Shown: in pieces, positions 7,867 to 16,403 of the stretch
How the letters are laid out: each line of letters opens with the position of its first letter
Numbering within the stretch: the first letter of the stretch is position 1
Assembly: GCA_002416285.1 (NCBI GenBank)
Contig: DICM01000035.1
Span: forward strand, 1 to 64,000
Direction: 5' to 3'
Origin: Caryophanales bacterium UBA5026
GTDB taxonomy: Bacteria; Bacillota_I; Bacilli_A; RF39; UBA660
DNA length: 64,000 bases
Translations under genes and position numbers: made by a program
Notes under the pieces: generated by a model
Told to the model about the DNA's origin: nothing
The model's database searches: none
What the model saw: the letters and a program-made list of their open reading frames with translations, nothing else

Positions 7867-9160
7867 TGAATTAGCGCAACATTATAATGAAGAAGTAACC
7901 GTACAAGGATTTATTGAAAATATTCGTGATTTACAATATGTACAATTCGTAATTATCCGTGACGGAAGTGGAAAATTACAGGTGACAATTGAAAAAAATG
8001 ATGACAACAAGGAAATGAATGAAGTTATTAGTAATACCTCGTTAGAAAGTACAATTAAAGTCACAGGAACAGTATTAGAAAGCCCAAAAGTAAAATTAGG
8101 AGGAAAAGAATTAATTCCAACCTGTTTGGATATTACTTCTATATCTCTTCCAGAATTGCCAATTGATATGAAAAATAAAGAAAATACATTGAGAGAAACC
8201 CGTTTAGATTATCGTTTTCTAGATTTGAGACGACCAGAAAATAATTTGTTATTCAAATGTGAAACTATATTAGAACATGCGATGAGAGAATATTGTATTA
8301 ACAACGATTTTATGGAAATTCATTCACCAAAGATCTCTGCAAAAGCTGCAGAATCAGGTGCAGAAGTATTTAAGTTAGATTATTTTGGGCAAGAAGCTTG
8401 TCTATCTCAATCACCACAATTCTATAAACAAATGGCTATGGCAGCAGGATTTGATAAGGTATTTGAAATTGGACCTGCATTCCGTGCTGAAAACTCACAT
8501 ACGAGTTACCATGCAACTGAAATTAATATGGCCGATGTAGAAATCTCTTGGATTAATTCCGTAGAGGAAGTTATGGATATGGAAGAAGCTTGGTTAAAAT
8601 ATGCCTTTTGTAAAGTTTATGAAAAATACGGTGAACAAATCAAAGAACAATTTCATACCGAATTAACAAATCTAGATGTTAAGTTTCCAAGAATCACATT
8701 TAAAGAAGCAAAACAGATTTTAAAAGATGAATGTCACTATGTTGCTGAAAAAGAGGAAGATTTTGAGCGTGAAGAGGAAAAATTACTTTGTGAATATGCG
8801 AAAAAGAATTTTGATTCAGACTTTATTTTCGTAACAAAGTTTCCATTTTCAGCAAGACCTTTTTATCATATGCTAGATGAAGAAGGCTTAACAAATAGTT
8901 ATGACTTACTATATCGAGGTGTAGAAATTACAACAGGTGCGCAAAGAGAGCATCGTTATGAAATTTTGAAAAAACAGATCATCGAAAAAGGAATTAATCC
9001 AGAAGATCTTGAGTTTTATTTAAATTTCTTTAAGTATGGATGCCCTCCACATGGTGGATTTGCCATTGGTATCGCCCGTATTATGATGCAGATGTTTGAA
9101 ATTGATAATATTAGAGAAGCCACATTTATTTATCGTGGACCAACTAGATTAAACCCATAA
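7856..9160 (+). CDS. aspS: Aspartate--tRNA ligase, archaeal-type compact form
   Basis: A class II synthetase for aspartate. It has 434 residues, not the roughly 590 of the usual bacterial AspRS, because the bacterial GAD insertion is absent. Signature segments (SGAEVFKLDYF, SQSPQFYKQMAMAAG, AFRAENSHTSYH, YRGVEITTGAQREH, GCPPHGGFAIGIARI, and a C-terminal RLNP) match the archaeal/eukaryal AspRS group that also occurs in some bacteria. The N-terminal OB-fold (residues 1-105) binds the anticodon. Such enzymes can be non-discriminating and make Asp-tRNA-Asn for GatCAB; I cannot decide this here. ATG 7856 is chosen because GTG 7847 lies too close to the AAAGG site. The gene overlaps hisS. Confidence 0.93.
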   Translation: MKISELAQHYNEEVTVQGFIENIRDLQYVQFVIIRDGSGKLQVTIEKNDDNKEMNEVISNTSLESTIKVTGTVLESPKVKLGGKELIPTCLDITSISLPELPIDMKNKENTLRETRLDYRFLDLRRPENNLLFKCETILEHAMREYCINNDFMEIHSPKISAKAAESGAEVFKLDYFGQEACLSQSPQFYKQMAMAAGFDKVFEIGPAFRAENSHTSYHATEINMADVEISWINSVEEVMDMEEAWLKYAFCKVYEKYGEQIKEQFHTELTNLDVKFPRITFKEAKQILKDECHYVAEKEEDFEREEEKLLCEYAKKNFDSDFIFVTKFPFSARPFYHMLDEEGLTNSYDLLYRGVEITTGAQREHRYEILKKQIIEKGINPEDLEFYLNFFKYGCPPHGGFAIGIARIMMQMFEIDNIREATFIYRGPTRLNP

Positions 9161-9161
9161 G

Positions 9162-9183
9162 AGTGTAGAAATACACTTTTTTT
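9162..9183 (+). terminator. Terminator of hisS-aspS operon
   Basis: AGTGTA (9162-9167), loop GAAA, TACACT (9172-9177), then six T. Confidence 0.8.
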
Positions 9184-9237
9184 CATACAATATGATAGAT
9201 TTCTTAAAAATAATTAATCACTTTAAAAAATAATTGA

Positions 9238-9266
9238 TTGAAACAAAACCATATTTATAGTATAAT
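9238..9266 (+). promoter_or_regulatory. Promoter of prfA-prmC
   Basis: TTGAAA (9238-9243) and TATAAT (9261-9266) with a 17-bp spacer. Confidence 0.85.
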
Positions 9267-9294
9267 CTTAGAAGTATTTAGAGAGGAAGATTCT

Positions 9295-10353
9295 ATGTTA
9301 GAACGACTAAAAATCATCGAAGAACGTTACAACCAAATAACTGAATTGTTAATGCAGTCAGAAACGATTTCTAATATTAAAAAAACATTAGAATTAACAA
9401 AAGAACAAGCCGGCTTAAGAGATGCTTATGAAGCGTATCAAGAATATAAAAAAATAGAGACTGGAATTCTCGAAGGAAAAGAAATGATGAATGATCTTGA
9501 ACTTGGTGAATTTGCTAGAGAAGAAGTAAAACAATTAGAGGCAGAAAAACAATCTTTAGAAGCCAGAATAGAAGTATTACTACTTCCAAAGGATCCAAAT
9601 GATGGTAAGAATGTAATTGTTGAAATTAGAGGAGCAGCTGGTGGAGATGAAGCCAATATCTTTGCTGGTGATCTTTATCGTATGTACCTCAAATATGCAG
9701 AAAAACAAGGTTGGCGTATTGAAGTAATGAATGAAGAAGATTCTGAAGCAGGGGGATTCTCACAAATCGAATTTCTAGTAAAAGGTGACAATGTTTATTC
9801 AAAGTTAAAATATGAATCAGGTGCTCACCGTGTCCAACGAGTTCCAGTTACGGAAACACAGGGAAGAGTGCATACTTCTACTTCTACGGTACTTGTGATG
9901 CCAGAAGCAGAAGATGTCGATGTAGAAATTAAAAATGAAGATTTAAGAATTGATATTTACAGGAGTGGTGGACATGGTGGTCAAGGTGTAAATACGACCG
10001 ATAGTGCCGTACGTATTACGCATATTCCAACAGGAATTGTGGTTACTTGTCAAAACGAACGAAGCCAAATTCAAAATAAAGAACATGCTATGCAGATTTT
10101 AAGAGCACGTATTTTTGAACAGAGAGAACAGGAAAGATTATCTTCAATTGGAAGTGAACGTAAAAGTAAGATTGGAACGGGGGACCGTTCTGAAAAAATA
10201 AGAACTTATAACTATCCACAAAATCGTGTTACCGATCATAGAATTGGATTTACTTTAAAACAATTAGATCGTGTTATGGAAGGTGATTTAGGAGAAATTA
10301 TTGATGCTCTTATTACCGAAGATCAGGCTCGCAAACTAAAAGGAGAAGCATGA
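9295..10353 (+). CDS. prfA: Peptide chain release factor 1
   Basis: A class I release factor that reads UAA and UAG and triggers peptidyl-tRNA hydrolysis. The 352 residues match RF1. The catalytic GGQ is at residues 228-230 inside GGHGGQGVNTTDSAVRI, and the preceding domain has the codon-reading region (HRVQRVPVTETQGRVH). ATG 9295 follows GAGAGGAAG. prmC, which methylates the Gln of GGQ, overlaps the stop by four bases, the usual arrangement. Confidence 0.97.
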   Translation: MLERLKIIEERYNQITELLMQSETISNIKKTLELTKEQAGLRDAYEAYQEYKKIETGILEGKEMMNDLELGEFAREEVKQLEAEKQSLEARIEVLLLPKDPNDGKNVIVEIRGAAGGDEANIFAGDLYRMYLKYAEKQGWRIEVMNEEDSEAGGFSQIEFLVKGDNVYSKLKYESGAHRVQRVPVTETQGRVHTSTSTVLVMPEAEDVDVEIKNEDLRIDIYRSGGHGGQGVNTTDSAVRITHIPTGIVVTCQNERSQIQNKEHAMQILRARIFEQREQERLSSIGSERKSKIGTGDRSEKIRTYNYPQNRVTDHRIGFTLKQLDRVMEGDLGEIIDALITEDQARKLKGEA

Positions 10354-11072
10354 CAGATCTTGAATATTTAAAAAAATATGGAAATCCAGAAGATTTGGAA
10401 AAAAATGTTTTACAATTAAAAAAAGGAATCCCAGTTCAATATATTGTTGGGAATGTTAGTTTTTATGGAATTAACTTAAAAGTAACAAAAGATGTTTTGA
10501 TTCCAAGATTTGAAACAGAAGAATTAGTTGAAAAGGTATTATATTATCAAAGTAAATATCAGCTTGGGAAAAAATGTATCGATTTAGGAACCGGTAGTGG
10601 GTGTATTGCAATTACCTTAGCGACTAGAGGAAATAATGTAACGGCAGTTGATATTTCTAAAAAAGCATTAGAAGTAGCGAAAAACAATGCAGAAGATAAT
10701 AATGTCGATATTCAATTTATAGAGAGTGATTTTTGGAAGAATGTAGAGGGAACGTATGATGTTATCGTAAGTAATCCACCCTACATTGCAGAAGATGAAG
10801 AAATTATGGAAATTGTAAAAAATAACGAACCTTCTTCAGCACTCTTTGCTAAAGATGAGGGAATGGCTTGTTATCAAACCATCTTAAAGGATGCTTTAAA
10901 ATATTGTCAGGAAAGAACTTTAATTGCTTTTGAAATAGGGGCTAGCCAAAGAGAAAAAATTATTTCTTTAGCTAGGCAGTATTTTCCAAAAGAAAAAATG
11001 TGGGTTGAAAAGGATCTACAGCAAAGAGATCGTTTCTTCTTCTTATTAATAGAAAGAACTTATCTTAATTAA
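10350..11072 (+). CDS. prmC: Release-factor glutamine N5-methyltransferase, short form
   Basis: An S-adenosylmethionine enzyme that methylates the GGQ glutamine of RF1 and RF2. The NPPY catalytic motif is at residues 142-145 (SNPPYIAEDE), and the SAM-binding glycine motif is DLGTGSGC. It has 240 residues against about 280 in well-studied PrmC, because the N-terminal helical domain is reduced to some 30 residues before GIPVQYIVG. It starts inside the prfA stop (ATGA). A hairpin covers its own stop codon. Confidence 0.95.
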   Translation: MTDLEYLKKYGNPEDLEKNVLQLKKGIPVQYIVGNVSFYGINLKVTKDVLIPRFETEELVEKVLYYQSKYQLGKKCIDLGTGSGCIAITLATRGNNVTAVDISKKALEVAKNNAEDNNVDIQFIESDFWKNVEGTYDVIVSNPPYIAEDEEIMEIVKNNEPSSALFAKDEGMACYQTILKDALKYCQERTLIAFEIGASQREKIISLARQYFPKEKMWVEKDLQQRDRFFFLLIERTYLN

Positions 11073-11080
11073 GTTCTTTT
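11055..11080 (+). terminator. Terminator of prfA-prmC
   Basis: AAGAACTT (11055-11062) pairs with AAGTTCTT (11071-11078), followed by T; the left arm lies in the last codons of prmC. Confidence 0.75.
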
Positions 11081-11105
11081 ATTGATTAACAGAAAGCATT
11101 TTCTA

Positions 11106-11134
11106 TTGACTAATTAAAAAAGCTATTGTAGAAT
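11106..11134 (+). promoter_or_regulatory. Promoter of lipoprotein gene
   Basis: TTGACT (11106-11111) and TAGAAT (11129-11134) with a 17-bp spacer; AGGAGGAG precedes the ATG. Confidence 0.8.
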
Positions 11135-11164
11135 GATAATATAAGAAAGTAGGAGGAGTCGCAT

Positions 11165-11590
11165 ATGAAAAGATTATTGCTATTATCTCTAGTGGGATTT
11201 GTTTTATTAACTGGTTGCGGGAATAAAACAAAAAATAATGATGGAAAAGATAACAACGGGGAAGAAGAAACACCAATTGCTAATACAAATGAAGGAATTA
11301 TTCAAGATAAGAATGTAGATGGACTTGAATTTACAAATGCTTCTTTGGTACGTGAAAATGGCCTTTCTGTATTAAAAGTATTAGTAACGAATAATACAGG
11401 ATCAGACTATGCTGTAAAGAACTTCCAAATTGTCGCAAAAGATAAAGATGGAAATGTAATGCATGAAGTACCAATTATTGGTAGTGTCGGAGATAATGGT
11501 ATTGCCAATGGAGAATCAAAAACAATTACAGGTGTAATTGACGTTGATTTAACAAATGCAGCATCATTAGAATATACACCAGTTAAATAA
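11165..11590 (+). CDS. FxLYD-like lipoprotein
   Basis: A 141-residue lipoprotein. The signal peptide MKRLLLLSLVGFVLLTGC ends in the lipobox LTGC, so Cys18 should be lipidated and the protein anchored outside the membrane. A low-complexity Asn/Asp/Glu linker follows, then one beta domain (about residues 50-141: DGLEFTNASLVREN ... VLVTNNTGSDYAVKNF) like the FxLYD domain of Bacillota lipoproteins. Function is not known. A perfect hairpin terminator follows, so the gene is a single unit. Confidence 0.8.
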   Translation: MKRLLLLSLVGFVLLTGCGNKTKNNDGKDNNGEEETPIANTNEGIIQDKNVDGLEFTNASLVRENGLSVLKVLVTNNTGSDYAVKNFQIVAKDKDGNVMHEVPIIGSVGDNGIANGESKTITGVIDVDLTNAASLEYTPVK

Positions 11591-11597
11591 TAAATAA

Positions 11598-11628
11598 AAT
11601 CAATTACAGAACTTGTAATTGATTTTTT
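11598..11628 (+). terminator. Terminator of FxLYD lipoprotein
   Basis: AATCAATTAC (11598-11607) and GTAATTGATT (11615-11624), a 10-bp perfect stem, followed by T. Confidence 0.9.
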
Positions 11629-11629
11629 G

Positions 11630-11658
11630 TTGTCATATGTAATATAAAATGATATACT
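11630..11658 (+). promoter_or_regulatory. Promoter without a following ORF
   Basis: TTGTCA (11630-11635) and TATACT (11653-11658), 17-bp spacer, immediately after the preceding terminator and leading into a short hairpin with a T tract. Confidence 0.65.
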
Positions 11659-11663
11659 TTTTG

Positions 11664-11708
11664 TAAGGTGCTAGTAGAGACTGTGTTCTTTTCTAGCACT
11701 CTTTTTTA
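11664..11708 (+). ncRNA. Candidate tiny RNA ending in a terminator hairpin
   Basis: From the predicted start near 11664 the transcript would hold GTGCTAG (11668-11674), an 18-base loop and CTAGCAC (11693-11699), then T at 11702-11707. There is no ORF. It could be a very short sRNA, or an attenuator for the lipoprotein gene that starts 90 bp later. No known RNA family is recognised. Confidence 0.45.
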
Positions 11709-11796
11709 AATGTTAGATTTTCACATTAATTTTGATTAAAAATATGCAAGTATTGGTGTTTTTAATATATAAGGTATTTAGATGGGAGGTGTTAGA

Positions 11797-12309
11797 ATGA
11801 AAAGGATGATAGTATTGCTATTAGTAGGATCTATCCTTTTATTTACTGGTTGCGTGGAGAATTCTACTGTAAGTAACAAAGAAAACGAAACTACAAAGGT
11901 TGGAAAGACAGTTGCAACATTTAAGATGAATGAAGATGCGTTTATAACAAACGAAGATGGTAAATTCAGAATTAGATTTACTTCTGTTAAGGAAACTAGT
12001 GAACGAAATCAATTTTCAGATAAGAGAGCCGATCGGGTTATTATTGTTGAATATGAATATGAAAATTTGACGAGAGAAGATGATTTATATATTAGCAGCA
12101 TGAATTTTAAAATGTATGATAAAGATAATAATGCATTAGAAACTTATCCTTCTACAGAAGTGAAATATGCTGATTCGATATCATTAGGTAGAAAAACAAC
12201 TGCTAGTGAAGCATATGCACTAAATAATAATCAAAACTATATTGAATTAGAGTTTTATGATAATATGTTTAATTCTAAAGCAGATGCAAAGTTTATTCTA
12301 GAGTGGTAA
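11797..12309 (+). CDS. DUF4352-like lipoprotein
   Basis: A 170-residue lipoprotein with signal MKRMIVLLLVGSILLFTGC; the lipobox FTGC places the lipidated Cys at residue 19. The mature part has a single beta-sandwich-like domain (for example FRIRFTSVKETSERN, VIIVEYEYENLTRED, FKMYDKDNNALETYP) in the style of DUF4352/DUF5067 proteins. ATG 11797 is chosen, with GGGAGGTG before it; an upstream in-frame ATG (11782) overlaps that site. The role is unknown. It follows the candidate small RNA and is closed by a strong terminator. Confidence 0.78.
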   Translation: MKRMIVLLLVGSILLFTGCVENSTVSNKENETTKVGKTVATFKMNEDAFITNEDGKFRIRFTSVKETSERNQFSDKRADRVIIVEYEYENLTREDDLYISSMNFKMYDKDNNALETYPSTEVKYADSISLGRKTTASEAYALNNNQNYIELEFYDNMFNSKADAKFILEW

Positions 12310-12360
12310 AGTATGGGTAAAGAATGTTTTAACCACACATTTAATTCTATATTGTTTACA

Positions 12361-12395
12361 AAAGAACTTTTAAAATTAAGAAAAGTTCTTTTTAT
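12361..12395 (+). terminator. Terminator before pyruvate kinase
   Basis: AAAGAACTTTT (12361-12371) pairs with AAAAGTTCTTT (12381-12391), followed by T. Confidence 0.85.
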
Positions 12396-12436
12396 TATTG
12401 TTAAAAATTGGTATAATGAATAATAGGTGAGAGTAT

Positions 12437-13852
12437 ATGAAAAAAACGAAAATTATCGGAACAATTGGACCTGCTAGTAGAGATATCGAAATATTAAGAG
12501 AATTAGTCAAAAATGGGATGGATGTTGCTCGTTTAAACATGAAATATGCAGATTATGATTTTTGCAAAGATGTTATAAAAAAAATCGAGGATATCAATGC
12601 AGACTTAGATGCCAATGTAGCAATTATGCTTGACTTAAAAGGTGCGGATATTACTGTTGGAAACTTTACCGGTGGAAGTGCCTATTTAAATAGAGGTGAT
12701 AAAATTCGTATCTATATGGAAGAATTAGTAGGAGATTCTACCAAATTTTCCGTATCTTATCCAGGCCTTATCAATGATGTAAAAACAAATAATATAATTA
12801 AATTAAATGACGGATTAATTGAATTAGTGGTACTAGAAAAAGGACCAAATTACTTAATGTGTGAAGTTTCTAATGGTGGATTTATCGAAAATGGGAAAGG
12901 CGTAAATGTGCCAGACGTAAAATTAAATATGCCATTTTTAACAGATAAAGATAAACAGGATATTCGTTTTGCCAATGAACATCATATTGACTTTCTAGCC
13001 CTCTCTTTTATTTCTAATTCAGAACATGTACTCGAAGTAAATGACTTACTAATTGAATTAGGAAATGATCATATCGGTTTAATTTCAAAGATTGAAAATG
13101 AAGCTGCAGTCGATGATATTGATGAAATCATAAGAGTGAGTGAGGGTGTATTACTGGCTCGAGGAGACCTTGGTGTTGAGATGCCAATGGAACGTATTCC
13201 TGGAATTCAAAAAGCAATTATTAGTAAATGTCATGTTGCTGGTAAGATCAGTGTTATCGCAACAGAGATGCTAGCAAGTATGGAGCATTCGATTCGTCCA
13301 ACTAGAGCTGAGGTAAGTGATGTAGCTAATGCTGTACTAGATGGAACAGATGCCGTAATGTTAAGTGGTGAAACGACAATTGGAAAGTATCCAGTCAGTA
13401 CTTTGGCAACAATGGCTAAAATTATTGAATCAGCAGAAGAAGATATTAACTATTTTGAATTATTAGATAGAGCGATGAGAACAGAACGACAAGATACGAC
13501 AGGATCGATAGCCTATAGTGTAGTAGAATGTGCCAATCGATTAAAATGTAAAGCAATTGTAGCTCCAACAATGAGTGGATATACAGCGAGAAAGACAAGT
13601 CGCTTTCGCCCAAGTTGTCCAATTTTGGCAATCAGTCCCAATGTTGATACAGTAAAAAGTTTAGCCCTCTATTTTGGAGTTTATCCAATTTTAATAGATG
13701 ATATCCGTTCTTTCGATAAAATCATGGAAAAGGGAAGAGATCTCGCAAAAGAATATTTAAACACCGAAAAAAGAGATCGAATTATTATAACCGGTGGATA
13801 TCCATTCCACGAAGTAAAACATACAAATTTTATGAAGATAGAAGAATTATAA
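12437..13852 (+). CDS. pyk: Pyruvate kinase, divergent
   Basis: A member of the pyruvate kinase family (phosphoenolpyruvate + ADP to pyruvate + ATP), 471 residues, without the extra C-terminal PEP-utiliser domain of many Bacillota enzymes. The catalytic Lys region (ISKIENEAAVDDIDEII), LARGDLGVEMP and ATEMLASMEHSIRPTRAE are well kept. Two normally invariant segments are not: RLNFSHG is RLNMKYA, and LDTKGPEIR is LDLKGADIT. These hold monovalent-cation ligands (Ser and Thr), so the enzyme may be K+-independent or functionally altered. A TATAAT at 12412-12417 precedes the gene. The GH31 gene follows 20 bp later, probably in one operon. Confidence 0.88.
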   Translation: MKKTKIIGTIGPASRDIEILRELVKNGMDVARLNMKYADYDFCKDVIKKIEDINADLDANVAIMLDLKGADITVGNFTGGSAYLNRGDKIRIYMEELVGDSTKFSVSYPGLINDVKTNNIIKLNDGLIELVVLEKGPNYLMCEVSNGGFIENGKGVNVPDVKLNMPFLTDKDKQDIRFANEHHIDFLALSFISNSEHVLEVNDLLIELGNDHIGLISKIENEAAVDDIDEIIRVSEGVLLARGDLGVEMPMERIPGIQKAIISKCHVAGKISVIATEMLASMEHSIRPTRAEVSDVANAVLDGTDAVMLSGETTIGKYPVSTLATMAKIIESAEEDINYFELLDRAMRTERQDTTGSIAYSVVECANRLKCKAIVAPTMSGYTARKTSRFRPSCPILAISPNVDTVKSLALYFGVYPILIDDIRSFDKIMEKGRDLAKEYLNTEKRDRIIITGGYPFHEVKHTNFMKIEEL

Positions 13853-13871
13853 AGAATAAGGGGTGGTTCTT

Positions 13872-16280
13872 GTGTACCAATTAGGAGAACAATTTAAACG
13901 GGACATGGACCGAGCAAAAGCAAATCAAAATAATATTATCCAAGGAGAAAAATATCGTTTCACCGTTTTAAGTGAGCGATTAGTTCGTCTTGAATATAGT
14001 GAGACAGGAATCTTTGAAGATCGACCAACAGAACTGGTGTGGTATCGTGATATGCCAGCTATTACTTATCAAAAGAAAGAAGATAGCAGATATCTGATGA
14101 TTTCAACACCATATTTTGAACTTACTTATGCGAAGAATAAACCATTTTATGGTGGAAAAATCAATTCTATGGGAAATCTTAATATTAAATTATTAAATAC
14201 GGATCGTATTTGGTATTATGGACATCCAGAAGCTAGAAATTACGGAACACCAGGATTCTCATTAGATGATAACAAAGGAAAACTAAAATTCCGAAAAGGT
14301 CTTTATTCAACGGATGGATTTGTTAGTCTCGATGACTCGAAAAGTCTCGTATTTGAAGAGGATGGAACTTTAAGTGATCGAGGAGAAACGGCAATCGATC
14401 TTTATGTATTCATGTATTTAAAAGATTTCGCTCTCTGCTTAAAGGACTACTATGGAATCACTTCCTATCCAGCCTTAATTCCAAGGTATGCATTAGGAAA
14501 TTGGTGGAGTAAAAACGAAATTTATGACGATGAAAGTCTAAAGAATTTAGTAGATGATTTCTATGAGAACAAGATACCTTTATCCGTACTCGCATTAGAC
14601 CAAGACTGGCATAAAAGAAAATGGGACGATAAATTAATTGATTCGGGTTTCACTTGGAACGAGGAATCGTTTAAAGCACCAAACGATATGATTTCTTATC
14701 TGCATGCCTCTGGAATCCGCTTAGGACTCAATGTAAACCCATTTGATGGAATTTATCCAAACAATGATAATTTTGAACAAGTTGCAGCTTATTTAGACAA
14801 AGATGAAAAGGGAATTATTCCATTTAATGTCCTAAATCCAAGAGTAATTGACGTATACTTAAAATTGTTAATTCATCCATTAGATGCGACAGGAGTAGAT
14901 TTTTACTGGATTGATTTTGATCAAAACAAAGATTTAAAATCCTTATGGACGCTTGACCATTATCAGTTTTACGATATGAAGCGCGACTATAAAAGAAGAC
15001 CGATGATTTTAACTAGGAATGCTGGCATTGCTCCTCATCGTTACCCTGTACTATATTCTGGCAAAACAATCGTTAGTTGGGATACCTTAAAATTAATTCC
15101 ATTTCATAACTCCAACGCGACCAATTCGGGAGTTACTTACTGGAGTCATGATATTGGCGGTTATTATAAAGGAACGGAAGATAATGAACTCTATACGAGG
15201 TTTGTCCAATTGGGTGTATTTAGTCCGATTCTAAAATTTGGTAGTGAACGAGGAAAATACTATAAAAGAGAGCCTTGGTTATGGGGAATTAAGACTTATT
15301 CTATCGTCCGAGATTATCTACAACTAAGACATCGATTAATTCCATATCTCTATAGTGAGGCCTATAAATATCATAAATATGGGGCACCGCTTATCATGCC
15401 ACTTTACTATAAATTTCCAGAAATGTACGATGATGTCAATTATCGAAATGGATATTATTTCGGATCTCAATTCTTCATCAGTCCAATTATCCGTAAAAAG
15501 GATTATGTCATGAATCGAGTAATCCACAAATTCTTTTTGCCAGAAGGAACGTGGTATGACTTCGTGACAGGTAAAAAATTTCCGGGTGGAAAAGATTATG
15601 TATCCTTCTTCCGAGATGAAGACTACCCTGTATTTGCAAAAGCTGGATCGATTATTACACTAGGTGAAAATGATAATCTAAACGATACGACACCTCCTAA
15701 AAATCTAGAGGTACAGATATTCCCTGGAAGTAATAATACTTATATGCTTTATGAGGATGATGGAATTAGTGATCTTTACGAACAAGGATACTATTTATTA
15801 ACCTCGATTGATTATAATTATCTACCGAATAACTATACGGTTATCATTCGACCAATCGAAGGAAAAAGTGGAATTGTTCCAGCACGGCGTAATTATAAAC
15901 TAGTATTCCGTAATACCAAAAAGGCCAAAGACGTTATTGTATATTATAATAATGACAAAATGGATACGAAGAGCTATGTAAGTGGTTCAGACTTTATTGT
16001 TGAAATAGAAGACGTACCTACAGTAGGACAATTGACGGTGAACTGTAAAGGAAAAGACATTGAGATTGACGCAGTTCATATTATTAATGAAGATATCGCA
16101 TCAATTATATCTGATTCGCAGATTGAAACAGAAATGAAAGAGAAAATAGATCATGTACTGTTTAGTAATTTACCAATCAAGAAAAAGAGAATTGAAGTTA
16201 GAAAACTTGGTAGAAAAGGTTTACACAGAAGCTTTGTTCGATTATTCTTAAAACTATTAGAATATGTTGATCAAGTGTAA
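13872..16280 (+). CDS. Glycoside hydrolase family 31 protein with altered acid/base
   Basis: A large (802-residue) GH31-type alpha-glycosidase-like enzyme with an N-terminal beta-sandwich, a TIM barrel and C-terminal beta domains. The nucleophile is seen in FYWIDFDQ (Asp348). YWSHDIGGYYKG and the later FSPILKFGSERGKYY are typical. The general acid/base Asp, expected in a segment like SGDT about 50 residues after the nucleophile, is replaced by Lys398 (YSGKTIVSWD). No signal peptide is visible, so it is probably cytoplasmic. GTG 13872 is chosen for spacing from AAGGGG; GTG 13863 is the alternative. Substrate unknown. Confidence 0.88.
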   Translation: MYQLGEQFKRDMDRAKANQNNIIQGEKYRFTVLSERLVRLEYSETGIFEDRPTELVWYRDMPAITYQKKEDSRYLMISTPYFELTYAKNKPFYGGKINSMGNLNIKLLNTDRIWYYGHPEARNYGTPGFSLDDNKGKLKFRKGLYSTDGFVSLDDSKSLVFEEDGTLSDRGETAIDLYVFMYLKDFALCLKDYYGITSYPALIPRYALGNWWSKNEIYDDESLKNLVDDFYENKIPLSVLALDQDWHKRKWDDKLIDSGFTWNEESFKAPNDMISYLHASGIRLGLNVNPFDGIYPNNDNFEQVAAYLDKDEKGIIPFNVLNPRVIDVYLKLLIHPLDATGVDFYWIDFDQNKDLKSLWTLDHYQFYDMKRDYKRRPMILTRNAGIAPHRYPVLYSGKTIVSWDTLKLIPFHNSNATNSGVTYWSHDIGGYYKGTEDNELYTRFVQLGVFSPILKFGSERGKYYKREPWLWGIKTYSIVRDYLQLRHRLIPYLYSEAYKYHKYGAPLIMPLYYKFPEMYDDVNYRNGYYFGSQFFISPIIRKKDYVMNRVIHKFFLPEGTWYDFVTGKKFPGGKDYVSFFRDEDYPVFAKAGSIITLGENDNLNDTTPPKNLEVQIFPGSNNTYMLYEDDGISDLYEQGYYLLTSIDYNYLPNNYTVIIRPIEGKSGIVPARRNYKLVFRNTKKAKDVIVYYNNDKMDTKSYVSGSDFIVEIEDVPTVGQLTVNCKGKDIEIDAVHIINEDIASIISDSQIETEMKEKIDHVLFSNLPIKKKRIEVRKLGRKGLHRSFVRLFLKLLEYVDQV

Positions 16281-16314
16281 CAAAAAAGAAACAAATAAGT
16301 TTCTTTTTTGTTAC
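16277..16314 (+). terminator. Strong terminator after GH31
   Basis: A perfect 16-bp stem, GTAACAAAAAAGAAAC (16277-16292) with GTTTCTTTTTTGTTAC (16299-16314), loop of six. It overlaps the GH31 stop codon. Confidence 0.9.
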
Positions 16315-16353
16315 AATATTGTTAATTTTTATGCTAAATAGGAAAATATATGA

Positions 16354-16359
16354 TATAAT
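16354..16359 (+). promoter_or_regulatory. Extended -10 promoter
   Basis: TATAAT at 16354-16359 preceded by TGA (16351-16353), giving a TGN-TATAAT extended -10; no good -35 is seen. It serves the unknown gene at 16404. Confidence 0.6.
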
Positions 16360-16403
16360 CACGATAAAGAGTATTTAGGGGGATTAGAGGGAGTAGTAGT
16401 AAA

